From: Paracoccus sp. MC1862
GTDB lineage: Bacteria > Pseudomonadota > Alphaproteobacteria > Rhodobacterales > Rhodobacteraceae
NCBI RefSeq assembly: GCF_016617715.1
Contig: NZ_CP067225.1
Span: forward strand, 1,364,001 to 1,428,000
DNA length: 64,000 nt
Direction: 5' to 3'
Part shown: in pieces, positions 9,301 to 18,022 of the stretch
Layout of the letters: each line of letters opens with the position of its first letter
How positions within the stretch are numbered: position 1 is the first letter of the stretch
The notes under the pieces: model-generated
What the model was told of the DNA's origin: nothing
The model's database searches: none
Seen by the model: only the letters and a program-made list of their open reading frames with translations
Position numbers and translations under genes: made by a program

Positions 9301-10066
9301 CGAGCTGCTCCTGGTCAGCCTGAAGCGCGGCGGACAGTTCCGCGTTCTCAGCCGCAAGTCCGGCCCGTTCCTCGTCACTGAGGACCTTCCGCTCACCCCG
9401 GCGCGCTTCCAGAGTCTCCAGCGCCGCCTTCGCTGCGGCAGCCCTATCGTAGACAGTCCTCGAGATGGTCCTGTAGATCTCGGTGCCTGTGACCTTCTCC
9501 AGGGTCGCGGCCCGCTCGGCCGTGCCTGCGCGCAGGAAAGCGTCAAAGTCGCCCTGGGCAAGCAGCACGGTCCGGCGGAACTCCTCGAAGGTCCGGCCGC
9601 CCAGCCGGACGACCTCGTTGTTGACGGTGGTCAGTTGCGTCGAGAGCACCTGGTCGTCCGAGAGCCTGGTCAGGCGGCGGTCCACGTTCTGCAGGCGCCC
9701 GTCCGCGCGGTTATGGGCGCGCCGCGCCGCCCAGTAGGCCCTGTAGTGCTCGCTATCGAGGCCGATGAAATCCACCTCGGCCCAGCCCAGGCTGGCACCG
9801 CGCCGCAGAATGCCCTTGCTGTCCTTGGACCTGACCGCGACGCCGGAGATGTCCGGCACCTCGTCATCGACACCGCCGCCATTGAGCCGCGGGCAGTCAT
9901 CGAAAAGCGCAAGGCACATGGCGTCGAGGATCGTCGACTTGCCTGCCCCGGTCTCGCCGGTGATGGCGAAGAGTCCGGCGGAGCGGAGGGGCTCCGCCGT
10001 CAGGTCGATCTCGAAACGCTCGGCGAGGCTGGCGAGGTTCTCGCCGCGAATGGCCAGGATCTGCAT
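6342..10066 (-). pseudogene. sbcC: SbcC nuclease-complex ATPase, single frameshift near 7617
   Basis: SbcC is the SMC-like ATPase of the SbcCD nuclease, which cleaves hairpins and blocked DNA ends. The N-terminal part (10066 to 7592, 824 residues) has Walker A GETGAGKST at residues 37-45, long coiled coils, and the zinc hook CPVC at about 614-617. The C-terminal part (to 6342) has the RSLSGGERF signature and Walker B LFIDEGFGSLD. The parts are in different frames: around 7617-7619 a run of three C on the coding strand would need a fourth to restore one frame. So it is one roughly 1,240-residue gene broken by a one-base loss, unless this is a sequencing error. Three bases separate it from sbcD. 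Confidence 0.85.
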
Positions 10067-10069
10067 GGG

Positions 10070-11290
10070 TCACTCGCTCCGGTTGGCGGCGTCGCGGAAG
10101 GCCAGGATGTGGCGATCCTCGGCTTCGATCTGGTTGGCCTGCAGGAAGGCCGGCAGGAAGAGGCTCTCGGGGCTCACCTCGGCAAGCGTTCCGGGCAGTT
10201 GGTTGCCGTCTTCTGCTTCGATTTCCTCCCGGATGACCCGGATGGAGGCCGGGCGGACGGGATGGTTGGCAAGCAGGTTCTCGGCATTCTGCAGGACGAC
10301 GGCAGCCGGACCCATCGCCTTCAGCGTGACATAGACAAAGGGCTGGAGGTCGCGCGGCAGGTCCGGATCGAGATCAAGGGCCTCGATGGCGCCCGCCAGA
10401 TCAGCGGGCTCAATGTCGCTGATCCGGTGGAAGGCTGCCGGCCGCTCGATCTCGATATGGTGGTGGGTAATGCCATCCTCGCCGATCTCGACCAGCGTGG
10501 CCCCGTGCCTGTGCCCGATCTCGCTTGCGGAAAGCGGAAAGCAGGAGCCGGGATAGCGGATCCGGCCGCCATCGAGGCTCTGGGGACCATGCAGATGTCC
10601 CAGCGCCACATAGGCGAAGCATTCGGGAAAGACCGAGACCGGCACGGCATGTTCGCCGCCAATCGGGATGCGCCGCTCGGCGCCCTCGCTCTCGCGCGCG
10701 CCGGCGCAGTGGAGATGTCCCATGGCGATCAGGGGCAGTTCACCACAGGTCGCGCGTGCGGCATCTGCCATGGCCTCGTGGAATTCGGCCGCGGCACGGA
10801 TGATCGGTGAGCCCTCGCTTTCGGCATCCGCGAAGCTGAGGCCGGGCAGGTCAGCGGGGCGCAGGAAGGGAATGGCCACGGCCCAGGCCCGGATCTCGCC
10901 CGCAGAGCAGCGCAACGGCACCATGTGGCGGTCGAACTCGATCTCATCCGCCCGGCGCCGCACCGTGCCGAGCACATGGGCGTCGATCCCGGCCATGAGC
11001 GCGCCCGGGGCTTCCAGCCTGTAGGCCGGATCATGGTTGCCGGCGATCATCACCGTGGTGAGATGGGGCCGACGGCTGCGGAACTCGACGAGCCCGTCGT
11101 AGAGGAGCCTCTGGGATTCCCCCGATGGGTTCAGCCCGTCGAAGACGTCGCCGGCGATCAGCAGCGCATCGACCTCGTGTTGCTCGATGGCATCGGCCAG
11201 TCGCTGGAACCAGATCCGGTGCTCGGCTTCCCGGGACCAACCGTTGAGGCTGTGGCCAAGATGGATGTCCGCAGTGTGGAGAATGCGCAT
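10070..11290 (-). CDS. sbcD: SbcD exonuclease subunit
   Basis: SbcD is the Mre11-like Mn-dependent phosphoesterase that partners SbcC. The 406-residue protein begins MRILHTADIHLGH (metal ligands D8 and H10), followed by IAGDVFDG, AGNHDP, and later MGHLHCAG and VALGHLHG, which together make the calcineurin-like metal site. It is upstream of sbcC on the same strand with a three-base gap, the usual SbcD-SbcC order. Length is normal and the gene looks intact, although its partner has a frameshift. Confidence 0.93.
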   Translation of the reverse strand: MRILHTADIHLGHSLNGWSREAEHRIWFQRLADAIEQHEVDALLIAGDVFDGLNPSGESQRLLYDGLVEFRSRRPHLTTVMIAGNHDPAYRLEAPGALMAGIDAHVLGTVRRRADEIEFDRHMVPLRCSAGEIRAWAVAIPFLRPADLPGLSFADAESEGSPIIRAAAEFHEAMADAARATCGELPLIAMGHLHCAGARESEGAERRIPIGGEHAVPVSVFPECFAYVALGHLHGPQSLDGGRIRYPGSCFPLSASEIGHRHGATLVEIGEDGITHHHIEIERPAAFHRISDIEPADLAGAIEALDLDPDLPRDLQPFVYVTLKAMGPAAVVLQNAENLLANHPVRPASIRVIREEIEAEDGNQLPGTLAEVSPESLFLPAFLQANQIEAEDRHILAFRDAANRSE

Positions 11291-11672
11291 GAGGTGGCTG
11301 GCCTACTTTCAACCTTTTTCTCCAGATCAATAGTCGGTTCGATTTGCCGCGGAAAGTCTTCGGCGACCATGAGGAAGGAACGCAGTGGCTTCTCGGCAGC
11401 GTGGTCTCCAACCGACCCTAGCCGTTCTATTGTTCCGCCGCCCCCTCCTCAAAAAACAGTTTACGCGGTGGTGGACGGCACCTCCTAGAAGATTACTTAC
11501 GCGCAGCCGGGGCAGTCACCTGCACAGCAGCGGTTCCCACAGTGGACATTAGTCTTTAGGCGCAGGTGAGTAAGTTGGACGATCCCTCCGCTGGTATGCT
11601 TCAGCAATGGCAGCAGCTCATACTGTCACAGCGCGACGGAAGGCTCTGTGAACGGAATTGTTTATCCTGTCC

Positions 11673-11707
11673 GATAATATGCAGTTCCAAGGGATATTCA
11701 TATTATC
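11673..11707. repeat. 9-bp perfect inverted repeat with 17-base spacer
   Basis: GATAATATG at 11673-11681 is mirrored by CATATTATC at 11699-11707. The AT-rich arms and spacing of about two and a half turns resemble a regulator operator or a resolvase-type subsite. No partner gene lies beside it. Confidence 0.35.
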
Positions 11708-12093
11708 AGCACAGCGGCAACGACGTCAGGCAAGACGACTAGATGTCTGCCGGCTATGGGTAGGCATAGCCTGTGAGACCAGAAGAAGCATGAGGGCCTT
11801 TACTTATCACGAATTAGGTCACCCCAGTCCTTTACTTATTTCCCGGAACCGGGTCCAGCAGCATAGTGCGCAGGTCAAAGCCACCGACGGCAAAAACAGA
11901 ATTCACCCTGCACAAGCTTGTCATGTGGATTGATCATGTTCTGGCTCCCTGGGCAGATGGGAAGGCAGAACACGCCTATGCGATGCAATAACCATCTGCA
12001 ACGAACCCTCGATCCATACACCCAAGAGGATTGGGCCTGCTCACTCTCTCCTTCGGGGCATCATCCTGCAATGCTAAATTACGCATAAAACAA

Positions 12094-12141
12094 ACCAGGT
12101 ATAAATCTGGTATATGAAATTACCTAAATTGAACCAGGTAT
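12094..12141. repeat. repeated ACCAGGTAT motif with dyad, possible operator
   Basis: ACCAGGTAT occurs at 12094-12102 and 12133-12141. The first copy is part of a dyad, ACCAG-N8-CTGGT (12094-12111). The surroundings are AT-rich. This looks like a regulated promoter whose gene was lost when IS3 elements inserted just downstream. Confidence 0.35.
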
Positions 12142-12227
12142 CGAAATAGTCCCGGTTATGTTCCCTATGTAGTATATGGCCGAGGACGCATCCCACAGCC
12201 TTCAAGAGTGGGACTTTTGAACGTCAT

Positions 12228-12292
12228 TGAACTGGCCCCCCTTTGGACCGGACACGCAGGCCTCATCATGGAGGCTTAGGCTTATGCCTGCA
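12228..12292 (+). mobile_element. remnant end of a second IS3-family copy
   Basis: These bases match, with a few changes, the complement of the right end of the adjacent IS3 element (inverted repeat plus the start of its leader, 13550-13611). They are therefore a detached end of a related copy, facing the other way and cut off about ten bases before the intact element begins. Confidence 0.6.
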
Positions 12293-12329
12293 AAGCCATG
12301 AATGGTCTTGCCCCCGTTTCGCCGGACAC

Positions 12330-13163
12330 TCAGGCGGTTGCGGTTTGAGCTGCGATGAACTCGCGTGGCGAGCGCATCTTCAACCCTGAGTGCGGGTGGT
12401 TGTTGTTGTAGTCCTCGATCCAGCCTCCGATCAATCCGAGGACGGTCTGGGCATCGGGCAGCGGCGTCACCTGGACGTAGTCGCGCTTCAGCGTCTTTAC
12501 GAAAGCCTCCGAGATGCCGTTGCTTTGCGGGCTCTGGATTGGGGTGAAGCAGGGTTTCAGCCCGAGCTGGCGGGCGAATACCTGCGTGTCCCTGGCGATG
12601 TAAGGGGAGCCGTTGTCGGACAGCATCTCAATCACCGAGGGCGCGCGGTATGTGCCGAAGCGGCGTTCGACGGCTTCGAGCATGATGTCACGGATGTCGG
12701 ACCCGCTGATCCCGGCATTCACGACGGCGCGCCAGGCGATGACCTCACGGTCGTGGGCGTCGATGATGAAGGCGCCGCGGAGGATGTCGCCGTTCCAGCA
12801 GGTGAACTCGAACCCGTCCGAGCACCAGCGCAGGTTCGAGCGCATCACGATGACCTTGCCGTCGTGAACATGTTCGGGCCGCTCGGAATACTTCCGCGCC
12901 AGCAGCAGCTTGTGAGCCTTCATGATCCGGTAGATCCGCTTGTGATTGGCTGGTGCCAGCCCCTCCGATCGAAGCTGCCGGTTCAGGATCGCGGTGATCC
13001 GCCGGTAGCCATAGGTCGGCCGCGCCGCAACCAGCGCCGTGATCTTCGGCACCACCGCCGCGTCCTGCGCCTTGTGATAGCGCCGACGCGGCTTCGTCCT
13101 GCCTTGCAGCCGGTCGACCAGGTTGGAACGGGCCACATCCAGGGTGTCGGCCACGACCTTCAC
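12330..13163 (-). CDS. IS3-family transposase OrfB (integrase core)
   Basis: A 277-residue DDE transposase part with an HTH_21-like N-terminus (PTYGYRRITAIL) and an rve core: Asp116 (CSDGFEF), Asp183 (LSDNGSPY) and Glu219 (ISEAFVKTLK), then the usual PHSGLKMRSP tail. The listed start is a GTG that overlaps the orfA stop by four bases. In IS2-like elements the active enzyme is an OrfAB fusion; here the orfB frame stays open upstream to an A7 run at 13205-13211, so -1 slippage there would join the two proteins. Confidence 0.9.
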   Translation of the reverse strand: MKVVADTLDVARSNLVDRLQGRTKPRRRYHKAQDAAVVPKITALVAARPTYGYRRITAILNRQLRSEGLAPANHKRIYRIMKAHKLLLARKYSERPEHVHDGKVIVMRSNLRWCSDGFEFTCWNGDILRGAFIIDAHDREVIAWRAVVNAGISGSDIRDIMLEAVERRFGTYRAPSVIEMLSDNGSPYIARDTQVFARQLGLKPCFTPIQSPQSNGISEAFVKTLKRDYVQVTPLPDAQTVLGLIGGWIEDYNNNHPHSGLKMRSPREFIAAQTATA

Positions 13164-13555
13164 TGGAAATCGTCCCTGAGCGGCGACCGCGCCAGCAAGG
13201 TCGGTTTTTTTGAGCGTGCCTTGTCCAGGGCCTCGCGCAGGATCTCGGCCTCCAGGGTCTTGCGGCCAAGCTGGCGTTCAAGCTCCCGGATACGGTCCTC
13301 CAACTGCCGGACGACCCTGTTGCTGGTGACGTCATCATCCTCGGCCACAGCGACACTCCCTCCTTCGAGCATCAGGCGACGCCAACGATAGAGCAGGTTC
13401 GGCGCAACGCCATTGCGGCGGGCCACCACCGAGATGCTGGCTCTTTCGTCCAGCGTCTCCTCGACAATGCGGAGCTTCTCGGCCGCGCTCCAGCGGCGAC
13501 GGCGACCGCCGTCGGTGATGATCTCGATCTCAGACATAAGCACGTGCTCAGGCAT
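13160..13555 (-). CDS. IS3-family transposase OrfA with A7 slippage site
   Basis: A 131-residue DNA-binding subunit: helix-turn-helix (RRRRWSAAEKLRIVEETL, then ISVVARRNGVAPNLLYRWRR), then a leucine-zipper-like coil (LEDRIRELERQLGRKTLEAEIL). Near its 3' end the coding strand carries seven A (13205-13211) in the context TCA-AAA-AAA-C, a good -1 slippery site. Reading on in the -1 frame enters orfB without a stop. This matches the known frameshift strategy of the family. Confidence 0.9.
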   Translation of the reverse strand: MPEHVLMSEIEIITDGGRRRRWSAAEKLRIVEETLDERASISVVARRNGVAPNLLYRWRRLMLEGGSVAVAEDDDVTSNRVVRQLEDRIRELERQLGRKTLEAEILREALDKARSKKPTLLARSPLRDDFQ

Positions 13556-13612
13556 ATGCCTAAGCCTCCATGGTCATGCCTGAGTGTCCGGTCGAAACGG
13601 GGGCCAGTTCAA

Positions 13613-13717
13613 TGAACCTGCCGCGCAGCGCCTTTTACTACCGCGCGACGTCTTCGGGCGCTGGACCGACGGACGCCGAGATGACCGCCCTCATCGAAGA
13701 CATCCAGGATGAGTTTC
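13613..13717 (+). pseudogene. 5' fragment of another IS3-family orfB
   Basis: The frame from the ATG at 13613 reads MNLPRSAFYYR and then an acidic segment ending IEDIQDEF, the usual start of an IS3 orfB (helix-turn-helix and linker). The similarity stops at about 13717. It abuts the right inverted repeat of the intact IS3 element and is a leftover of an older insertion. Confidence 0.6.
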
Positions 13718-13843
13718 TCGCCAGCCAGCTAGCGGCGGTTGTGCAATCCGAGCATACCGTTGTCGCGGCCCGCCGCGGCACCAACGTCGTCACCTTGACG
13801 GGCTGACACGCCACCGGCGTGCGATGACCAACAGGAGCGCCCT

Positions 13844-14332
13844 ATGCAACCACTCCGCCAGTCCTCTCAGGGCGAGCGCATCGGCGTCATCTCCGATACC
13901 CACGGTCTGCTCCGCCCCGAAGCGCTGGAGGCTCTCGAAGGCGTGGGTCACATCCTGCACGCGGGCGACATCGGCGATCCCAACCATCTTGACGCACTGG
14001 CGCGCATTGCCCCGGTGACGGCAATCCGCGGCAACATCGACCGCGACCCCTGGGCCGAGGCTCTGCCCGAAACGGTGAGCCTCACGATCGGAAGCCTGCG
14101 GATCCACATGATCCATGACCGCAAGGCTTTGCAGGCTGATGCAGGAGCCGAGGGGTGGAACGTCGTGATCTCGGGCCACTCACACAAGCCCGGCATTGTG
14201 GAAACCAGCAGCACCCTCTGGCTGAACCCCGGCGCAGCCGGCCCGCGCCGCTTCCGCCTGCCGATCACGCTGGCTTTCCTTTGGGAAGAGGCCGGCCGCC
14301 CCCGCGCCATGATCCACCCCCTGCCTGCCTGA
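13844..14332 (+). CDS. YfcE/MJ0936-type metallophosphoesterase
   Basis: A 162-residue calcineurin-like phosphoesterase. It shows GVISDTHG, HAGDIGD, RGNID and SGHSHKP in order, the metal-ligand blocks of the small bacterial phosphodiesterase group. There is no signal peptide, so it is cytosolic. It probably hydrolyses a phosphodiester, but the natural substrate is unknown for most of this family. It stands alone after IS debris and starts from an ATG after AGGAGCG. It looks complete. Confidence 0.8.
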   Translation: MQPLRQSSQGERIGVISDTHGLLRPEALEALEGVGHILHAGDIGDPNHLDALARIAPVTAIRGNIDRDPWAEALPETVSLTIGSLRIHMIHDRKALQADAGAEGWNVVISGHSHKPGIVETSSTLWLNPGAAGPRRFRLPITLAFLWEEAGRPRAMIHPLPA

Positions 14333-14799
14333 CCCGCTTCCGCCTGAATATGCCCACCTACGTCGTCAGCCCTCGTGCCTTTGCCAAGCGCAGTCGGCCC
14401 ATTGCTGCCGTTCGTGTCTGATCGCATGCTGCATGGCAGCTTTCTCACACCGGCCATTCACATGTGGCGCCGCGAGCTTCGTCGGAACACCGCGAAGCGG
14501 CACGGGTTGGGACAGCACCAGATTTCCTTTCCACACTCACTATCCGAGAAGGAGGAAGATGGGACAGGACTGGGAAGACCGGGAAGGCTGGGGCCGCAAT
14601 GCGGCATAGGTTCAAGTGGCACCGGCACGATCGGCATTTCGGGACTGTAAGGATCCCCACGGGCTGCCGCGCTGGCACCGGGGCGGCGGCCACTGAACGC
14701 CGATCTTGACGCATGCATGGCGATCAGCATCGACTGAGGTTCCTCCAGTTTGAGTAGGCCCGCTGTCGGCACGACTGAACCCCTGACCCGCGTGGTGCC
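14333..14799. other. intergenic stretch before the antiporter
   Basis: No large gene is supported. At 14551-14556 there is a very strong AGGAGG sequence, followed by an ATG at 14560 that opens a 16-codon frame (to 14610) rich in Trp, Glu and Gly. It could be a short leader peptide for the antiporter gene 190 bases downstream, but this is weak. A motif near 14427-14460 resembles other intergenic segments of the island. Confidence 0.35.
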
Positions 14800-16101
14800 A
14801 TGATCCCGCTGCTTCAACCCGACCCGTATATCCTTATCCTGACCGGCGCGGGCTTCCTGATTGCGCTGGTGGCGTGGCTGCCGCTGGCGCTGCGGCGGCT
14901 GCCCCTGTCACTGCCCGTCGTCTGCATCGGCCTGGGGGCGGCGCTCTTCTCGCTCCCGGGGGCCAGGCTGGAACCCTCGCCGCTGGCCTATCCCGAGATC
15001 ACCGAACGGTTCAGCGAGTTCGTCGTCATCATCGCGCTGATGGGGGCCGGGCTGAAGCTCGACCGGGTCTTCGGGCTGCACCGCTGGCAGGTGACCTGGC
15101 GGCTGATCCTCGTCACCCTTCCCCTCAGCATTGGTGCCATCACCCTGCTGGCCGGAACGTGGTTGGGGTTTGCGTGGCCGCTCGCGCTGCTCCTGGGCGC
15201 GGCGTTGGCACCGACCGATCCGGTCCTCGCCGCCGACGTGCAGGTCGGCCCGCCCAGGACGGGCGAGGAGGACGAGGTCCGCTTCGGCCTGACCTCGGAG
15301 GCGGGCATCAACGATGGCGCCGCCTTCCCCTTTGTCCATCTGGCCATCGCCCTGGCCCTCGCGGGCACGACGGGAGAGCCTTGGGCGCTGAAGTGGCTAA
15401 GCTACAACGTCCTCTGGGAGATCGGCGCCGGCGTCGCGGGCGGCTACCTCATCGGCCGCGCCTTCGGCTGGCTCACCTTCCGGATCCCGGCCGAGACGAA
15501 GCTCGCGCAGACCGGCGACGGGCTGATCGCGCTCTCCGCCACCTTCGTGTCCTACGGGCTGACCGAGATCATCCACTCCTATGGTTTCCTGTCGGTCTTC
15601 GTCACCGCCCTGACCTTCCGCGCGGCCCACCGCGGCCACGACTTCCACCGCGAGATGCATGACGTCACCGAACAGGTCGAGCGCCTGGCGATGATGGTGC
15701 TTCTGCTGCTGTTCGGGGGCGCCGTGGCCAAGGGTCTGCTGGCGGGGCTGGCTTGGCAGGACCTCGCCGCGGCGCTGGTCATCCTTCTGGTCATCCGCCC
15801 CGTAACGGGGCTGATCGGCTTGGCTGGGCTCAGGGCGTCCTGGAGCGAGAAGCTGACCATTGCCTTCTTCGGCATCCGCGGCGTGGGCTCGATCTACTAT
15901 CTGGCCTACGGGCTGAACCACATGGAGGTCGCGGGGCCCGAGCGCCTCTGGGCCATCGCAGGGCTGGTGATCCTGATCTCGATCCTCATGCACGGGCTGA
16001 CAGTCACGCCCATCATGCGCCTGATCGACCGAAAGCACGGCCGCGACCCCGATGCAGATGCCATCCCGCCGCCCGGGCTGCAGGGACCGGGCGGCGGGTG
16101 A
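14800..16101 (+). CDS. CPA1-type sodium/proton antiporter
   Basis: A 433-residue inner-membrane protein with about 12 hydrophobic segments, of the NhaP/CPA1 family of cation:proton exchangers. The family motif region GAALAPTDPVLAADV contains the conserved Asp pair region, and TSEAGINDGAAFPF matches the ND transport motif. The N-terminus is hydrophobic from residue 12. Its likely role is Na+ or K+ export for pH and salt homeostasis. It is a single gene facing a convergent small periplasmic protein gene. Ion specificity cannot be told from sequence. Confidence 0.85.
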   Translation: MIPLLQPDPYILILTGAGFLIALVAWLPLALRRLPLSLPVVCIGLGAALFSLPGARLEPSPLAYPEITERFSEFVVIIALMGAGLKLDRVFGLHRWQVTWRLILVTLPLSIGAITLLAGTWLGFAWPLALLLGAALAPTDPVLAADVQVGPPRTGEEDEVRFGLTSEAGINDGAAFPFVHLAIALALAGTTGEPWALKWLSYNVLWEIGAGVAGGYLIGRAFGWLTFRIPAETKLAQTGDGLIALSATFVSYGLTEIIHSYGFLSVFVTALTFRAAHRGHDFHREMHDVTEQVERLAMMVLLLLFGGAVAKGLLAGLAWQDLAAALVILLVIRPVTGLIGLAGLRASWSEKLTIAFFGIRGVGSIYYLAYGLNHMEVAGPERLWAIAGLVILISILMHGLTVTPIMRLIDRKHGRDPDADAIPPPGLQGPGGG

Positions 16102-16182
16102 TCCCAGCCGGATCACAAGAGGCGCCGCAGGGTCACACCCCGGATCGCAACACGCCTGCTGCAGGCGCCCGCCCGGCCTGCC

Positions 16183-16575
16183 TCAGTTCGTGAAGGCGTC
16201 GATCAGTTCGATGACGGCAAGGACCTTCCTGGTGTCGCGGTCCACCCGGTAGGCCCGGTCGCCATCGCGATAGTAGCGCCAGTCATCGCGGATCGCGAGG
16301 TTCAGCCGCCGCGGATCTCGGACAACCACGTAGTCGCCGACCCGAAGCACATCGCCCACGTGGGGATAGTAGCGCTTGTCATCCTTTCGGGCCGCTCCGG
16401 GCGGCACGCAGGGCCGGCTCTTTTTGGCCAGGCCGGGCGGGCAATGGTGCGCGGCACGGGCGTGCTCGCCTCGTCCTCCGTTCCCCTTGCCGTGACCGGG
16501 ATCCGACATCGCCGGCGTTGCGATCAGCGCCGCGGTGACGGCTGCCATTGCCGACAGGGCGCCAAGGGATCTCAT
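16183..16575 (-). CDS. RcnB-like small periplasmic protein
   Basis: A 130-residue exported protein. The start at 16575 gives a clean signal peptide (MRSLGALSAMAAVTAALIATPAMS) and has GGAGA eight bases upstream; the frame extends further but those codons look spurious. The mature part has a His/Gly-rich segment, a CPPGLAKK...CVPPG cysteine pair, and a C-terminal domain (GDYVVVRDPRRL, then DGDRAYRVD) like the RcnB/YlaN-like metal-homeostasis proteins. It may help periplasmic metal handling. Function is inferred from the domain only. Confidence 0.6.
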   Translation of the reverse strand: MRSLGALSAMAAVTAALIATPAMSDPGHGKGNGGRGEHARAAHHCPPGLAKKSRPCVPPGAARKDDKRYYPHVGDVLRVGDYVVVRDPRRLNLAIRDDWRYYRDGDRAYRVDRDTRKVLAVIELIDAFTN

Positions 16576-16909
16576 GGTTCGTCTCCGGGCTTGCGGGTTC
16601 CGACCATCAACTCGCAGAGCGCGTCGGAGCACCAGACAGTCGAGATCACAATGGAATGAACTACCGCAAAATGGCTACCGCAGCAGCCCCCGTCTTAGAC
16701 CCTCAGTCAAGGGCTCGAGAGAAAGTTTAAGGCGACACATTCCGAGGAGCCAAGGCCGAGGCTGCCATTCGCAAGTCAGTTGACTCTGACGAGCACTTGG
16801 ACTGGTGCCCGGCGGTCACTCCTCTCCCGTGCTGCACTGCAGCTTTCCCGAGAGCGGTCAGTCGGCGCAGCACCAGATTAGCCACTGACATGCCAACTGA
16901 TGCATCACC
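16576..16909. other. intergenic stretch, no gene seen
   Basis: About 330 bases between two minus-strand genes with no supported frame. The segment near 16828-16860 resembles other intergenic pieces of the island (near 14430, 21500 and 28570), built around a GCAGCTTTCCCGA-like core. Confidence 0.4.
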
Positions 16910-17644
16910 TCAGCTTCCGACCTCGGGTGCCCCCGCGTCTTCGGCCAGCATCAGGGTGAAACCCAGCACTGCCGGATGAGCGCGCAGCGCCTCGGCCAGC
17001 CGGTCACGGTCCGCAAGGCTGGCCCCCCAGGTCCGTGCGGTGAACGTGGTGCTTCGTGCCTGCGCGTCGTAGCTCTGGCTGAGGGGTTGGTCAGGCAGGC
17101 CATGTGTCTGCAACAGTCGGCGCAGCCCGGCCACGTCGAGCCCCTCTTCATCACGGACGGCCACTGTCAGCCGCAGGCCACTGCTGCGCGGCAGCACCGC
17201 ATAGAGAATCCGCAGCCCGACCAACACCAGCAGCGTCGCGGCCGTGCCGATCAGGGCGAGCCCGAACATCCCCACGCCATAGACGATCCCGAGCGCGGCA
17301 CTGATCCACAACGAGGCGGCCGTCGTCAGCCCGTGGACGGAGGGGCCTTCGCGGAAGATCACTCCCGCACCCAGAAACCCGATCCCGGTCAGGATGCCAT
17401 GCGCCATGCGCGTCGGGTCCGACACGATCTGCGTGCCGGGGACAAGCTTCAGCGTCCACAGCTCCTGCTGCGCCGCGGCGAGCGTCAGCAGGGTCGCGGC
17501 GAGACACACCAGGGCATGCGTCCGCAGCCCGGCGGGCTTGCCCTGCACCTCGCGGTCAATGCCGATCAGCACCCCGGTGATCAGGCTGGCCAGCAGCGGC
17601 AGGCCGATATCGGCGGACAGGAACTGAGTGAGATAGTCGGGCAA
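16910..17644 (-). CDS. MgtC/SapB family membrane protein
   Basis: An inner-membrane protein of about 244 residues. It has four or five N-terminal hydrophobic segments with the MgtC hallmark GIDREVQGKPAGLRTH and GFLGAGVIFREG, and a soluble C-terminal ACT-like domain. The family affects Mg2+ homeostasis, acid stress and membrane potential. I prefer the TTG at 17644, which follows AGGGAG and begins at the conserved part; an ATG at 17731 would add a 29-residue Ala/Arg-rich leader unlike the family. It stands alone within the island's stress-gene stretch. Confidence 0.8.
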   Translation of the reverse strand: MPDYLTQFLSADIGLPLLASLITGVLIGIDREVQGKPAGLRTHALVCLAATLLTLAAAQQELWTLKLVPGTQIVSDPTRMAHGILTGIGFLGAGVIFREGPSVHGLTTAASLWISAALGIVYGVGMFGLALIGTAATLLVLVGLRILYAVLPRSSGLRLTVAVRDEEGLDVAGLRRLLQTHGLPDQPLSQSYDAQARSTTFTARTWGASLADRDRLAEALRAHPAVLGFTLMLAEDAGAPEVGS

Positions 17645-18022
17645 GGCAGGCTCCCTGGCGTGGCCGGCGGGTGCGTGCCTCGCCCGCTCGTGTGAGGCCG
17701 AAGCTGGCGCGGCGCCCAATGGTTCCCGCAAGCTCGAGGGTCAGTCTGTCCCGGTAATCTCCTCCATCACGCCGGAGCGCGACCGATTGCAGTCCAGGCT
17801 CACCGGAGTCTCCCATGAGACCCGGACCAGACTGTATGGATGGGAGGATAATGGAGCAAATGTCATCTTCCCGCCGCAGGTCAGGAATCCTCCCCGGGTG
17901 ACAGAGCAAGGTCCGGTTAACGCCCTGTGACTGGTATCTGTAGTCCCATATGGGTGAGGGCGGCGCGGCGGGGTTAAACCCGCCGCGTCTGTATGAAGGA
18001 AGTTCTTCTTGCGGGCGGACAG
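17645..18022. other. intergenic stretch with a 9-bp hairpin
   Basis: No gene seen. A perfect 9-bp stem (17964-17972 with 17979-17987) and a six-base GTTAAA-type loop lie just before the IS5-family element. Only a weak pyrimidine tract follows, so a terminator role is uncertain. Confidence 0.4.

Larger units (their letters stand above)
11291..12227. other. gene-poor stretch upstream of sbcD
   Basis: About 0.9 kb with no reading frame I can support. It is more AT-rich than its surroundings in the second half. It holds the inverted repeat at 11673-11707 and repeated ACCAGGTAT motifs at 12094-12141. It may contain remnants too decayed to name. Confidence 0.5.
12303..13611 (-). mobile_element. 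IS3-family element, IS2-like group
   Basis: About 1.3 kb with two overlapping frames (orfA, orfB) and imperfect terminal inverted repeats that share GCCCCCGTTTCG and CCGGACACTCAGG. The orfB stop lies inside the left repeat. Both frames and the slippery site look intact, so this copy may be active. It sits between a detached IS3 end on the left and an IS3 orfB fragment on the right, so this spot has taken several IS3 hits. Confidence 0.85.

Noticed and set aside
6342..10066. Two separate genes instead of a split sbcC
   Set aside because: The N-terminal part has Walker A and the zinc hook, and the C-terminal part has the signature and Walker B. They form one protein of normal SbcC length when one base is restored.
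17964..17987. Intrinsic terminator
   Set aside because: A perfect hairpin, but without a T-run after it and with no gene ending next to it on the matching strand.
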